From positions 9,905,338-9,969,337 of the forward strand of contig NC_092028.1 in assembly GCF_042242105.1 (NCBI RefSeq): a stretch of DNA of 64,000 nucleotides. The letters are read 5' to 3'. The notes under the pieces were generated by a model, which was given only the letters and a program-made list of their open reading frames with translations, made no database searches and was not told where the DNA came from. Each line of letters starts with the position of its first letter. The stretch's first letter is position 1. Shown one piece after another: positions 1-14,840 of this stretch. The DNA is from Pempheris klunzingeri (taxonomy: Eukaryota; Chordata; Actinopteri; Acropomatiformes; Pempheridae). The position numbers and the translations under genes were made by a program.

Positions 1-2761
1 GGATGGGAGTGGCCGTGGCTCCTCGATGAGTCTTGAAAAGGTCACACAAAGAGAAAGCGTTAGCAGTAGGTATTGTGTTCACACGCTCAGCTAATAGTTC
101 AGTCCGATCTTTGATTTGATTATTTCAAATCTCAATCAAAAGAATGTTCATATAAATAAAAGAGAAACAAGCAGCTATTGGGATAACAACATATTTGCTT
201 TTTTTTAATGAACAAATAGTAAACTCACCTCCAAATCCTTTGCTATGCTTCTTGTCCTTGCCACTTTTATCCTTGTCTCTGTCTTTTTCTTTGTCCTTTT
301 TCTTCTTGCTTTTTTTGCTCTTCTTCTTCTTTTTTGACAAGTGTGTGTATGAGTCATCTATAACCAATTCCCCAGCCTCCAGTTCCCCCCCGGATGAAGA
401 ACTATCATCCCCCATGCCGCCTCCATAATGACCTGTATGACACATAACACAGCTATGACTGTCAATAAACAAAACGCAGGTGTCTTAATAATTTAAGGTG
501 GTATGGTACATTGGGACTACATATGCAACAATAATATCTAATCAATAATATCTTTAGCACTGCAGCACCATATCTGCACAGCTCCTTTGTACAGCAAACA
601 GAATTCTGTCTTTTTGATACCACAACTAATAATGCAATGCATTAGATGAATAAAAGCAAAGCACCGGTACATATTATTACTTCACCTACTGAATAGCAAA
701 GATTCAATGGCTTCAATTACTATCAGTGGAAAGGTGGACTAATTGTACCGTGTCAGTTTAGATCTTCAAGAGTAAGATGTTATATGTACTATTTTATTTC
801 ACTTGAAAGATTCTGTCCTCCTCAATTTCATCGATGGAGGTGCACAGTACATAGATGCTAACTGTTTGATTATTGCTGGAATAATAGTTGCACAGAGATA
901 CACGTGAACATCGGTGTGAGCCCACACAGAAAAGGGTGTTAAGGGTAACCGTATGTTGCAGGGGCTTGTAGAATAACTGACACCTCTGCAATCTCGCCAA
1001 CATGTTGTGTGGACCTACGATCAGGCAAGCTGATTGGGCAGTCCAGTGGCAAGATTTCTTCCTTCTTTTTTTTAAGTTTGGGTGTCTGTTTCAGCAGAAT
1101 ACTGCCACAAGTGATCTTCTAGTAGAGCACAGGAATCTAAATGTCTCTTTAAGGCATTTAATATTGTTGTCAATCTTGTCATTGCCCCTGCCCAGAATCA
1201 CCTGCCCATCCAAATTCATTCACATCTGTTTCACAGATGTAGTGGTTGGTTCACACTGTCGGCAAAGTGAAATCACTTTCCGATACTGGATCTTCTGTTT
1301 TCTTTACAGTGTGGTTTGCTAAATGTTATGCTGCTTTCTAGTAAACATGGATATTATAGCTCCAGTCAAAACACAGACTAATTCCAGCCTAACTAGGAGA
1401 AAAGATAACACAACTTACATAATTTAAGGATACCTTACCTTCCACCTCCACCTCCTTCCCCACTACAGGCAGTGGATCTCGATTCTGCTGTAGTTTCTTC
1501 TTGGGCGACTTCGAGAGCTGCATCCTGTCTCTGTCTTTCTCTTTCTTTACGCCTCCTTTGGATGAGTGTGGTGTGAAAGGGAAGCTCTCCCCTTCCTCTT
1601 TCTCTGGCGACATGATGAGCTTCATCTTCAGCCCGTCGGCCTCGCGCAACGTCAAAGGTTCCTCTTTGGGAGCTCCGCCGTGGAAGAGAGACGACTTTGA
1701 GGAGGAGGAGGAGTGCTTCTTGGAGGAAGACGATGATGAAGACAGTGGACGGGAGTGAGAGAAGGATTGGCCCCCTTTGCTTCCACCGCTACTGCTGCTC
1801 TCGCGTTTGCGGTCCTTGGAAGAGTGCGTGGAGAGGGAGGGGTAGGAGGGTTTCTTGTGTAAGTGGGGGCTGGGGTCCGAACCTGTGGCCAGTGGAGAGG
1901 TGATAGCCTGCAAGAGGCCCATCGCTGTATCTGTCGGGTGGGAGGATGAGGGGGAAGAGAGGGGTGGGGAGCGGTCTGCAGACTTGTGCTTCTTCTTGTG
2001 TGGAGGTGGGCCTGAACCATCGTGGTCTGATACAGAGACGATGAAGGAACAGGGAAAAAATGTAAATACAATTGCAGCCATTTTGTTTAAAATTATAAGA
2101 TTATTACAGAAGAAATACCTCTTACCTCTGTAATAGTAATCATCACTATGTTTCTTCTTCTTTTTGTGTGAATCCCCACCAAGCATGAAAAGTTCTGAAT
2201 CCTTTAACAATTCAGACACACAGGTTCAAAATATTAGAGTGTGCAATAACACGATAACTGACAGCAAATATCTTAAAAGCTCTGTATTAAACCATGAGGT
2301 CAACTTGTCGTGGACAGGTGACTTACCTTGGGCCGTTTTTTGGAAGATTTCCGGACCTGAGCAGCTATCTCCTCTTCTTCTCTCAGCAGATCTTTGTACG
2401 ACCTCCTCTTCTCTCTCTGGCTACGACCGGCTACCAGGCCCCTGTCTCCTTCCATCCCCGCATCTAGAATACATGAAAAGAATATTATAATCCTCGCTTT
2501 AAAAGTAAGACTGATAAAAATGAGAATATATAACACAGCCTGTATGACAGGTCTCATTACGTGTTGTACATACTTTGTGCATAGTATCGCTCAAATCAGT
2601 GGAGCAGCAGTTGCGCTTCATGGTTTTGTTACTACTTATCAATGTGTTTCTGACAGCGAAAAGTGCACATGCTTGATCAGTAGAGACAAAGTAAAACTAC
2701 ATGCAGTTCACTGACAGACATTACCCATTCCTCCTTTACTCTTGATCTCTTCAAAAGCCAT
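1..2761 (-). CDS. hmgxb4: HMG-box domain-containing protein 4 (partial, N-terminal part)
   Basis: Six coding exons are read on the minus strand: 2761-2725 (ATG), 2463-2327, 2201-2126, 2026-1439, 432-229 and 31-1. All have AC/CT (GT-AG) borders and matching phases, giving about 357 codons; the gene continues off the left edge. Diagnostic stretches match vertebrate HMGXB4: AGRSQREKRRSYKD followed by REEEEIAAQV, DSELFMLGGDSHKKKKKHS, TDTAMGLLQAITSPLA, LTLREADGLKMKLIMSP, and SSSSGGELEAGELVIDDSY before a Lys-rich block. The long fourth exon is Ser/Lys/Pro-rich and looks disordered. The DNA-binding HMG box that gives the family its name would be encoded beyond position 1. Family knowledge: a nuclear protein linked to Wnt signalling and chromatin. 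Introns 433-1438 and 2464-2724 show nothing else recognisable. The first ATG lies in a short exon, and 5' UTR exons probably reach the promoter near 3550. Confidence 0.93.
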
Positions 2762-3539
2762 GGCTACTTCTTTGTCAGCACGCTCTACAGTGTGTCACTG
2801 ACAACATAAGGCAGGATACTGACCTGTTAAGTGAACATCAAGAGAAAAAAAACAACAGAAATTCAGGTATTGAATATGTTAAGATCTCTTCTGAACAAAA
2901 ATAAATGAGAACAATGCACACAATGAAGAACTGGAACTTAAACCATTTGTATGTTCGTTTTGTCACATCCAGTAATGTTACCTAGACATCAACAATGGTA
3001 ATAACACCTGAATAGATAGTTGGTTGTCAGAGCTGCTCCTGCTCAGCCCTACACTGACCAGTCCAGCAGGTAACCTGGACATCACGCTCTTCTAAAGTGT
3101 AGAAGCGCTCGGTGATTAGCTGCTTCTTGGGGAAACATACAATTTGAGTTAAATTACATTAATGATCTGTCACCTACATAAGACTACAAAAGATGATAGC
3201 TAAACAAACTCCCGCCTACTTTCATAAAGATACACAAACACACCCCCTCTCCATTTACTGTGAGTCCCTAGCTGTCCAACATTTCAAGCATCCGAATCTG
3301 TCTGGCCGAGCGTGCCCTCAGCTTGTCGGTGAGAGCGGCTCAGGAAAGCCCGAGGCTTTGACCCACAGCTAGGCCGCGGTCGCCTCAAGTGCACAAAATA
3401 CTGTGGTGGACATGCATTCAACTCTGCTCATGTCTTCATCTCCTCTGGGGTTGTAGAGTGTGTAGTTAACAAACACCAGGAGGACAGGAAAGAGTGTGTT
3501 TATTAAAATATTACTACCTCTGTAGGGTCTCCAATTTAC

Positions 3540-3625
3540 GCGGGTCCGGTCGCCATCTTTTATTATCGGCGAGTAACAATACGTGTGCACGTAGGGGAGG
3601 GGCTTTGGTAAGGCAGCCAATCAGA
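3540..3625 (-). promoter_or_regulatory. Probable hmgxb4 promoter with YY1-type and CCAAT motifs
   Basis: A GC-rich patch upstream of the hmgxb4 start contains GTCGCCATCTTTTA on the plus strand, which reads AAGATGGCGAC on the gene strand. This is the YY1 motif common at transcription starts of housekeeping genes. A CCAAT box (GCCAATCAG, about 3616-3624) lies just upstream in gene orientation. The exact start site and 5' UTR splicing are not resolved. Confidence 0.45.
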
Positions 3626-3812
3626 GCGGGGGGAATGTAGCCACATTAGCAACACATAAGCTAAACTCTGCTACAAGGTGTACTACTGCCCAAAAGGCCC
3701 TCTCATTTAATATGTTCATATTTAAATAAGCAATGCAAACCCATTTACACATAGCATTCTTTATCACACTGTAGGAAAGACAATATGTCACAAATATAGC
3801 CAAACATATTGA

Positions 3813-3818
3813 TTTATT
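3813..3818 (-). terminator. ankrd54 polyadenylation signal
   Basis: TTTATT on the plus strand is AATAAA on the gene strand, about 650 bp past the ankrd54 stop. It lies just before the hmgxb4 promoter region, so the two genes are packed head-to-tail with only about 200 bp between them. The stretch 3820-4460 is read as ankrd54 3' UTR and shows no other gene. Confidence 0.5.
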
Positions 3819-4462
3819 GATTCACATAAATTCATCTCAAACAACAGTAGAATCAGTTTTACAGTACAGTTCACGTACAAAAGTAACATGCAATACAAGA
3901 GAAAAGGCAACAAGATACAAAGATGCTGTTGATAAGAAAACCAAAATTACAACAGTGAAAACTGCTCAATCATAATTACTGGACTTAGCTGGTAATTGCA
4001 AGCAAAAAGATGTCACACACATATACACATATATAGAGAGCTGAGGTCCCACTGCACTTCTGGTTTAGCTTCCTGCTCTCAATGCATTTTTCCCTCAGGG
4101 TCTTAGAATTTTTCTGAAACCAAACATTTGACACACCTTTTACACACTACACTACAGCGCTGAGCATTACAATTTCAGCATCTTTTTATCTTAACCAACT
4201 ATATTTCTGTTAGCATTGCTCACATGTTAGTCTTGGCCAGATGCACGGCATCAAAACCTCATCAGAGTGTAAATGCTAACAAAATAGTTCTTGTTTTATC
4301 TTGGTTAAAATGACATGGTGTTCAAATGTTACTGTACAGTACAGTAGGATAAATGATAAATATTTACTTTGGAATCTGGACAGAAAACCCCGACATTAAG
4401 GTTCAGCATTTGCTAGTGAAACAGAGGCTTGCAGGACGCCAGCTCTCTATACACTTTATCTT

Positions 4463-7301
<2,839 letters not shown>

Positions 7302-7604
7302 ACTTTATCGTTACATATGGATGGTGTGTCTATATGACGCTGCTACACACGCTCCTTACTACTCATGCAAAGCGAAAACGAAATAACGCTGCAGCCGTCT
7401 TTAATATCTGCTCCACCAGGGGCCATTGCACGGTAAGTCAACTCAGAAAATACCCCATTTAAGTGTCCCCATCCTGGATTGATTGAAGTATCCTAACAGC
7501 AGAAGACAACCTGTTTTTGAAGCACCAAAATGTCCCCTATTTCACATTTTCCATTTCCTTGGGTAGTAGTAAAAGGCACACCCATTGTACAGTCAACAGT
7601 TTCA

Positions 7605-7690
7605 GAGCGGCGACAGCCAATCAGATCCCGTGTTGTTCATTTGCTCCCGTCCAATAGGATCCACGCAGCCGTGCAGCCAATCAGAAAGTC
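7605..7690 (-). promoter_or_regulatory. Clustered CCAAT boxes upstream of ankrd54
   Basis: Several CCAAT motifs occur within 70 bp: CAGCCAATCAGATC near 7615, GTCCAATAGG near 7650 and CAGCCAATCAGAAA near 7675. This is the usual arrangement of NF-Y-dependent TATA-less promoters. They lie 300-380 bp upstream of the ankrd54 ATG. No TATA box was seen. Confidence 0.5.
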
Positions 7691-7699
7691 CTCACGCTG

Positions 7700-8384
7700 A
7701 GCCAGTGAGTGTGGAAAAATCAATAATATGCAACAAATCATGTTTATTTGAATAAAAAAAAAAAAAAAAAAAGACACTTCTCCTCCACTCAATGTACGTT
7801 TAATCAGGTAACATCATGTAAAATGTATAATGCATAATCATTTTGTAACACCCACCCACTACCTACACAGCTTCACATAATATAGATTTATATTATATGA
7901 AAATGGCATTTCATAATGTATATAAATATTTTGGGAAGAAAAACATAAGGGAGCATTCAAGGTCCAAAGTGGCTCTCCAGTTATTAACAGTAGTTTCCAT
8001 TCTGAGGAGGTGTGAGATGATTACCAGAAGAGGAAATACATATAGTTATGCATAATTTCTTAGGCTTTCCTCTAATCTTTACTTGTTTATTGTTGCTTGT
8101 TTTACTTTTTGGACCCTTTAACATGATGGAAATACAGACTCTTTGGTTGAAATCAAGTGTTAGACATTTACATTTGGTGATGAGGGGTGTGCAAGTACCA
8201 ATTGCTTTATTTTAAAGGGGTCACAAGCCAAAGGGTCGGGAACCACTGATTTGTTGGGTGGTATAAAAAAAAATATTTGGTCTTGCAGTGGGAATAGAAT
8301 CATTATGGGTGCTGGAGGTAGCAAGTCTGAGGGACCTAAACAGCATCATAGGCATAGCTTTAACAACACACTTGGGTAAAACAA
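7700..8384. other. Spacer between ankrd54 promoter and foxred2 stop
   Basis: It contains a poly-A run at 7755-7773. Possible foxred2 3' UTR polyadenylation signals on the minus strand (TTTATT on plus) lie near 7743 and 8206. A short remnant reading GGGTCGGGAACCACTG near 8236-8251 resembles an old interspersed repeat. I see no exon here. Confidence 0.5.
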
Positions 8385-8991
8385 TCAGAAGTCAAGGTTC
8401 AGTCCTGAAGACATGGAGGCTCCAGCTTGCGCCAGGTAGCTTGGGAATGCAGGGTCAGCCCCTGATGTGCGTGCATCTTGCTCTGTAGGCATCAGACCGG
8501 CGTCGTGAATGTGCTGCCACAGCTGGCTGCTGTGAGGGACACCCTGCTGCTTCAAGTATCCATGCTGACAAAACAGCGGCGGCTTGCGGTGGGTAAGGGA
8601 TGAGCGGAAACACGATTCTAAACGTGAGACATGGGAAAACACGGGAATACGTCGATGAATGAATCCCGTGAATTTCCAAAAGTCAGATGTGTGCTTGTCA
8701 ACAGGGATGTCTCCCATTTTAGTGTATCTAGCGTTTTAGTCATAACTAATGTGCTGCATCTTGAATTTCTTGGTCTACTTTCTTTTTTACATTTTTTTTT
8801 TGTGCATTTTTTTCTTGTCCTGCTAATTACTTATTTTCATGTCTGTGTGCAGGGAGGTCAGTTGCAGAATTGTTTAAAGTATATTAATTTGCCTGATCCT
8901 GTTCTCAGCACTGTGTGGGCACGTAACAGGCTGTGAATGACTGGCCTATTTGTTGTCTGAAACCTTTGCCTTATATAATAATAACAATATT

Positions 8992-9025
<34 letters not shown>

Positions 9026-12000
9026 GAAAAAACTCTTGCTGGAGGCATTTTCTGAGCTAAATGTGTTTCACAGGGCTAGGAACAGATCAGCTGCAACATG
9101 AAGCTTTACCTGCATAGAAGGCCCTGAGGTCAGTCTGGACACAGTGCTCCAGGAAGCGCCGCAGTGGCTGGACGTGAGATACGGGACCATCCCATTCTGT
9201 GAGGAAGTCCTCAACCATGTGGTGAATTGCCTTGGGCCTAGGTAAAGGCCAGCCATTGGGACAGAGCTTCATTTCCTCCTCTGGGAAAAAAAATTAAGAG
9301 TTTGTCTCCTCTTGAAACTGCAGCAATTATATTCCTACAAAGCACATTTGCGTTTTAATGGTAACAGCATTTCTACTCACCAGTAGGGAGTTTGTCATAG
9401 AAGTATAAAACAGGGTGCAGGAAGTTGGATTTCCAAGCTTTGGTCCAGTCTGTTTCTGCCCTGTTCCGCCCCAGAAAGTCTATTTTCTTCTTCCCATACT
9501 GCATGACTAGAACTACCAGTCCATGACTGGACACCTTGTGGCCCGACAGCGAGGAGAACTGAGGCAAAGCCTGGAGTGGAAACTCCTCCACGTATTCACA
9601 GTGAGAGCTTATGGTCAAGGAGAGAAGAAAGGGCCAACATATGATGAGCACACAGGGGATTAAATATACTTCTGTTTACTGTGAAAAGGTCAGGTAAGGT
9701 CATACCCTGTAACATATTTTGGCGATTTTATGCCTATGAGGAGGAGTATGTAGTAGTATATAATGACAGTGAGAGATACTTCTATGAATTTTGGCATTGC
9801 CCGGACTGATTGAGTCACTGCTTGTTAAAATTGTAAAAGATTATACAAAAACTTATTTGGAGTTTTTCATTTTAAACATATCATGAAGGTTAAGTAGGTA
9901 AAAATGTATTTCTTGTAAATGAAACATTTCATCAGTAATACTGGGGAGTGATGTTGTTAGATAAGATAAGATAAGATAAACCTTTATTCGTCCCACATTG
10001 GGGAAATTGTATTTTGTTGAGATTCCTCGCTAAGGATTCTGATCCCTTGGCATTCAGCCACTGCCCTCTCACATTAATCATGAGGAGCCAGTTAAAGTGG
10101 TTTGGGTGTCAGTGCCTCCTGGCCAGAGATCACATCCATTCAGAGTAGTTCTAGACAGAACACAACGTAGAGGAGACCCCTGGCAGACCTGGCAGACCCC
10201 GGGCATGTAAGAGGGAATATATCTCCCAGTTGAGCCAGCAGTGTGGAGGAGCTTTGGGATTTAGCAGGAGCTGTTGACAGAAACAGCTGGGGAGCAGCAT
10301 CTGATCAGGGATGATCCCAACTCAGTAATTGACAGTGGGCAGGCCTTATGAATAATGAGCACAGTGGGGAAAAGCAAGTTATTACTGGTGATATCAAATG
10401 AAAAAAATGTACTTACCCTTGAAGAAGAATAATGTCCCCGAGCACCTCAAACATTTGGTAGGGCCCAGAAGCCTCGCCGACACGCTTCAGAATCCAGGAC
10501 TGCAGCTGAGTTGTCAACAACTTTGTCGACGGCCACTTGTTGCCATGGTAACGCTGTTCAAGCACGCGGTGTACAGCTCGTGCTGTGGCAGAAGATCCAT
10601 ACAAGTCGTTCAAATACTACCTTGCTTACATGAAACAAAAGGGCTGCTATATTCAAATGACCAATTGCCAAAAGTCTAATCCTGACTGTGGCCCATGTAG
10701 CTCAGCATTCATGATCCACATTCGCACACTCTTTACTCCGCATCCTGCAGCTGGAATCAGACCATGCAGATGTGGTAGTTGTGGCTAAAGGGGTGCTCTG
10801 AACGAATGAGGACTTGGACCTTTTTCAACAAGCACCGTTTGCACAAAACAACAAAGGTCTGAAGGACTTTCACCTGTGTAACGGAATCCATGGACGAAAC
10901 CGCCAGCCGATGAGCGGTAGTCTCTGGAGTGGGAAGCGGTTCCCAGCACAAACAAGCCAGGGGTGCTCTTCCCTTCATACCAGGCTGTCACCCCCGGCAA
11001 CCTTCCTTTTGCATTGTCACTGTTCGGTGGGCAGGCAGAGCTAGGGAGGTTATTTTTAAAGAAATGTGAATATTATATAGCAAAACAGCCATAAAAGTAC
11101 ATCACTTGTCATGAAATCACTGATACTGACACAACACAGTGAGCCTATCACGTTACATAAATTCATACCTGTCAAATATGCTGAAGTTGAATCGGAATCC
11201 AAGGCATCGAATCACACGGTCGTAGGGCTTTCGCATAGGGAAGTTGTCTATGTGATACCCCGGCAGTTCTTCTCCTGCCACACCAGAGCTGTTCTTCTCC
11301 TCCTGGTGTTGTATGTACTTATTCAAAGTCAGGTACAACTTACCCTTCTTCTCTTTCTTCTTTCCTGATCTCCTCCCGCCTTGCTCCTTTCGTTGAGTGA
11401 GAACTATTTTCTCCAGGCGTGCCTCCACCAACCCATCAAGGGACTTCAGCTGATATGTGTCTATAAGCTCATTATTCACAGCTCTGGAAAACACGAAACC
11501 AATGAGTCTGTTTATGTTAAATGTGTCGACGGCACCAATGCAGTTGGAATAGTTGAATAGATGCATCCGAAGTAAAAAGCTTCTTAGACAAACATAAAGA
11601 CTGAGAACATAAGGGAAGAAGTCACTAAATCTTCAGCACTACCTGAGGTCTCCAACGTAATGTGTCTGCCAAGCCAGTCGGACAGGGCTGGAGCTGAGCA
11701 TGTGCACCCTGCTGGCTTTTCCCAGGATGCTCTGTGCTGTCTCAAAAGCTGAGTTCCCCTTCCCCAGAATGAGCACAGCCTGGTTCTTGTAGTCCTCAGG
11801 ATTAGTGGAGATGGACTCGTAGCCTTCAACAAGGTCAGAACCGACAAACTCGACCTTCTGAGGAACCCACAAACCCGTGGCTGCCAGAAGGACGCTGAGG
11901 GACACACAGAAAACACACGATGAAATCCACAAACAATTGACACATTTTCACCTCAGGTTCAGTTTGACGCAAAATACCTGCACGTGTAGTCCGATGCATG

Positions 12001-12597
12001 CTGATCAGACAGGATGTAGGTGCTGTCAGCGGCTCCCTGCACTGCCCTGATCCTTCCAATGTCGACGCCATACTGCACCCTCAGCCCGAGCTCCCTCACA
12101 AACATGGACAGGTAGAGCGGGAAGGCATCGGCATGCGGGTAAAAGTCACTGCTCACTCTCTTGAACAGGAGGTCGGGTTTATCGCTGAGCAGCGAGTTCC
12201 AATCGTGGCGCAGGTTGAACTCTCGGTTCTGCCTTCCTGTGTGGATCTTGTTGATGCTGATGAGCTTCCTGTGCCTCGGGTACCTTGACGCACAAAAACA
12301 GAGCAGAGGAGGCATGTGTGAAAGAGTCGGGCGCAATCTTCTCTCGTGTGTCTCCTGCTTTCACAAAGTTTCCTACTCATTAAAGAAGCTGCCCGGTCCT
12401 GAGTTCCTCTCCAAGATGATGTAGTCTCTTTTAGCCTTGGAAAGGAAATATCCCATCTGCAGTCCTGCGGGCCCAGCTCCAAGCACACAGTAATCATAGT
12501 GGCGGGTGCCATTGTGGTGGTGGAGGTGGTGGTTTTCAACAGCATTGACACAACCAATCAAGATGAAAAGGATGTAACAAGGAAGGCTTGGATCCAT
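8385..12597 (-). CDS. foxred2: FAD-dependent oxidoreductase domain-containing protein 2
   Basis: Nine coding exons: 12597-12377, 12283-11978, 11894-11643, 11483-11169, 11040-10874, 10582-10417, 9607-9381, 9280-9110 and 8617-8385 (TGA). They encode 685 residues against, from memory, about 684 in human. A hydrophobic signal peptide (residues 1-19, [19 protein letters not shown]) precedes the FAD Rossmann motif CVLGAGPAG (GAGPAG about 40-45) and a second nucleotide motif [13 protein letters not shown] (about 217-228). Conserved blocks include [40 protein letters not shown] and [20 protein letters not shown]. Family knowledge: a lumenal ER flavoprotein (ERFAD) aiding ER-associated degradation. 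A Lys-rich insert ([14 protein letters not shown]) lies in exon 4. The C-terminus ends GLNLDF and shows no KDEL-type retrieval signal. The 5' UTR is spliced at 12600. Intron 6 carries a LINE tail. Confidence 0.96.
8975..9023. repeat. (AAT)n microsatellite
   Basis: A nearly pure run of AAT/ATA units in the last foxred2 intron, with some interruptions at its left end. Confidence 0.9.
9959..10018 (-). repeat. LINE 3'-tail fragment with (GATAA)n
   Basis: Repeated AGATA units are followed by a stretch containing CCTTTATTCGTCCCAC and GGGGAAATT. This is the reverse-oriented 3' end of a common teleost LINE family, recognised from memory of such tails. It lies inside foxred2 intron 6, and no coding part was seen nearby. 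Confidence 0.55.
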
Positions 12598-12600
12598 AAC

Positions 12601-13330
12601 CTGCTGGACATAACGAGTGAAGATATGACAACATGATAAATAAATAGAATATATCACATATTTAGAGAAATGTTATACCATAAGATCTCTATAAACATTC
12701 AGGGGGGAGTATAATATCCTTAATGTGGGAATAACTCCAAAGAGTTGATTACAAATTGTCTTAAATACAATGTTATTACCAGTATTGTTTATCTACTTCT
12801 TACAGCCTGCATTGGCATTTGGGCCATGCTTAGGCAACTGGCAACACAGACTTTATCCCGTGGCTCCGCAGCATTTAAATACAAATTCTGCCCAAAATTA
12901 TGATGCTGTCAAACCAGAGAGGCAGCCCATCCGTCCCTCTGGAGACCTGAAATATGCGCTAAATGCGCTAAGAGACCGCAGCAGGCTCCGGACAGGAACG
13001 CCCCGGCTCTCCACGAGCTCTCCTGCCGGTGTTATATCACCCTGCTGGGGATGCGGCGGCTGCTGTCGCCCGCCGAACCAGATGTGGGGTTAAAGCGTCG
13101 CAAAAAAGAAACACGTCGATCCACGTTACCTTTTACAGCAGTCGATCCCTCGCGGCCAACATCTGTGGTTTAGCGTGCAGCAAACGTGTACAGATTTCTA
13201 CATGTTTACTGTTTTGCATTTTAAAGCGTGTTGTGTGAGTGTTTCCCTCGGAAAAATCCACTTCCCCCTCGGAGCACAAAAACCCAGCGGAGGGCTGCTT
13301 GCATAAGGGGGCGTGATTAAGAAATACCAG
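12601..13330. other. foxred2 upstream region
   Basis: GC-rich sequence at about 12940-13095 follows AT-rich DNA and is the best candidate for the foxred2 promoter and first non-coding exon. The ATG exon begins at a splice acceptor at 12600. I could not place the 5' exon or a TATA box. Confidence 0.35.
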
Positions 13331-13338
13331 AGTAGAGC

Positions 13339-13366
13339 AGAGGAGAGGAGAGGAGAGGAGAGGAGA
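13339..13366. repeat. (AGGAG)n purine microsatellite
   Basis: A tandem run of GAGAGGA-type purine units on the plus strand, between foxred2 and hmox1. Confidence 0.85.
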
Positions 13367-13496
13367 GTGGGAGAGAATAGAAAAAGGTGACTGGGGGAAA
13401 GATGAAGGTTGTTGTGTGTGCACCATATTTCAGATGGATTTAAAAATTCTCTCAAAAAAGGGTTCCAGTTTTACTCCCCTTTAATGCCTTATGTGC

Positions 13497-13501
<5 letters not shown>

Positions 13502-13541
<40 letters not shown>
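13502..13541. repeat. (AC)n microsatellite
   Basis: An uninterrupted 40-bp AC dinucleotide tract. Confidence 0.97.
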
Positions 13542-13542
<1 letters not shown>

Positions 13543-13681
13543 TCTAATGCATCTCATTGAAATAATACATGAATATGCAAACGTGTCCTTTCAAATCTTT
13601 TTACTAGTAAGGAGTATCTGAGGAGCTTCAAAATCCTCAATGTTTCCACATGACACTTGTGGAAGTTACACTCTGGATCAC

Positions 13682-14515
13682 CAGTGGTGGACTGCAACTA
13701 AATACATTTACTCAAGTAGTCTCCATTGGTACAGATTAGTGGTACTTGAACTTTACTTCAGTATTTTAATCTCATGAATACTTTTATTCCACTACAAATC
13801 AGATGGACATATCATACTTTTTAATGTGCTACAAGTAATTATCAGCTTAGTTACTTTACAAATTAGGATTTTTACACACAGTACAGTTGAAACAGTCAGT
13901 TGATTAACTAATTAGACAGAAAATAATCAAGTTAAATCAAATTGATTCTTCAGCTTCATTTAGTCTTTACGCATAAAGTGACACATACATATATTCTGAT
14001 ATTCGTGTTATGATTGTTGTCAGAATGCCCAACAAGCCTTTTGACAGAGACCATATGTTACTATGTATTTTTTGTATTTTACCATTACTCAGTGCAACTG
14101 TAGACTATTATCCTTACATATTTACATCTTTACATTTTACCTCTAAACTGTTCAAACGTATCATCTGTGTTTTCTTCATCGTTGCTGATAGCAAGACTTA
14201 TTATTCAGAGAAGTACGTAAGTAAAAGTAAAAATACTAATACTAATAAAGTATTGGCTGGCTTATTGAAGGTATTTCATTATTGTAGTACATCATATTAC
14301 TACTCATTGATACATATAAACAGAATTTTAATGTTGAAGTCGGCTGGAGCCAATTTTAAGTTCTTTATCTGCTACTGAGCAGTTTTAACAGTATAGCACT
14401 GCATCCTATCTAATAATGTCATTATATGTTTGACATGTAAACTCAATCTGAAAAGTAACTGTGTCAAATTAATATATTATGGTAAAGTACCTCAAAATTG
14501 AAAAAAAAAAGTACA
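13682..14515 (+). mobile_element. Non-autonomous hAT-like element (CAGTGGTGGA family), degraded
   Basis: It starts CAGTGGTGGACTGCAACTAA, then TACATTTACTCAAGTA, a TACTTGAACTTTACTTCAG block and CTTTTATTCCACTACAAATC. This is the head of a very abundant teleost hAT MITE whose ends read CAGTGGTGGAAAGTAAC. The right end is ill-defined: an AAAGTACCTCAAAATTG block near 14485 resembles terminal sequence, but no clear CCACTG end or target duplication was found. It has no coding capacity. Relatives lie at 46940-47409, 54560-54682 and about 59380-59725. Confidence 0.6.
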
Positions 14516-14640
14516 GTAATTTGCAACATTTCTCCTCTTTGATCAAAGTGAGTACAAGACTCGGCTGTAAACAGACCTCTTAGATTTCTGCCTTATCATG
14601 TTTCCAGATTTTGCCACAAGAGCCACACATCTGCTTTGTC

Positions 14641-14717
14641 ATGTTAAGCGTCAGCAGTCTGAGTGATGTGAGTCAGCAGTCACACTTCCCTTCGGAGCGC
14701 ATTGTGGCTGTATAAAA
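14641..14717 (+). promoter_or_regulatory. hmox1 core promoter: MARE/ARE-like sites and TATA box
   Basis: TGAGTCAGCA (14669-14678) is a strong half of the MARE/stress-response element TGCTGAGTCAGCA, bound by Nrf2-small Maf and Bach1-small Maf. About 20 bp upstream AGCGTCAGCAG (14647-14657) contains a second, CRE-type half-MARE on the opposite strand. A canonical TATAAAA lies at 14711-14717, about 130 bp before the ATG, which puts the transcription start near 14740. This matches the known stress- and haem-inducible control of HMOX1. Confidence 0.75.
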
Positions 14718-14840
14718 GAGGCAGGAAGGAGCTGTGAGGCCACAGCGGAAAGTTAACTCCCCAGGAGGCCACAACTGCCAGAGGAACGACCAGCATAAAG
14801 GAGAGAAGACCAGATCAGCTGTTCGCCACAGTCTGCACAC

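Noticed and set aside
195-428. Plus-strand open frame opposite an hmgxb4 exon, Leu/Phe/Ser-rich
   Set aside because: It is the antisense of the Lys-rich hmgxb4 exon; composition alone keeps it open and it has no homology or splice support.
13409-13621. Open frame with a Thr-His repeat
   Set aside because: It is simply the translation of the (AC)n microsatellite.
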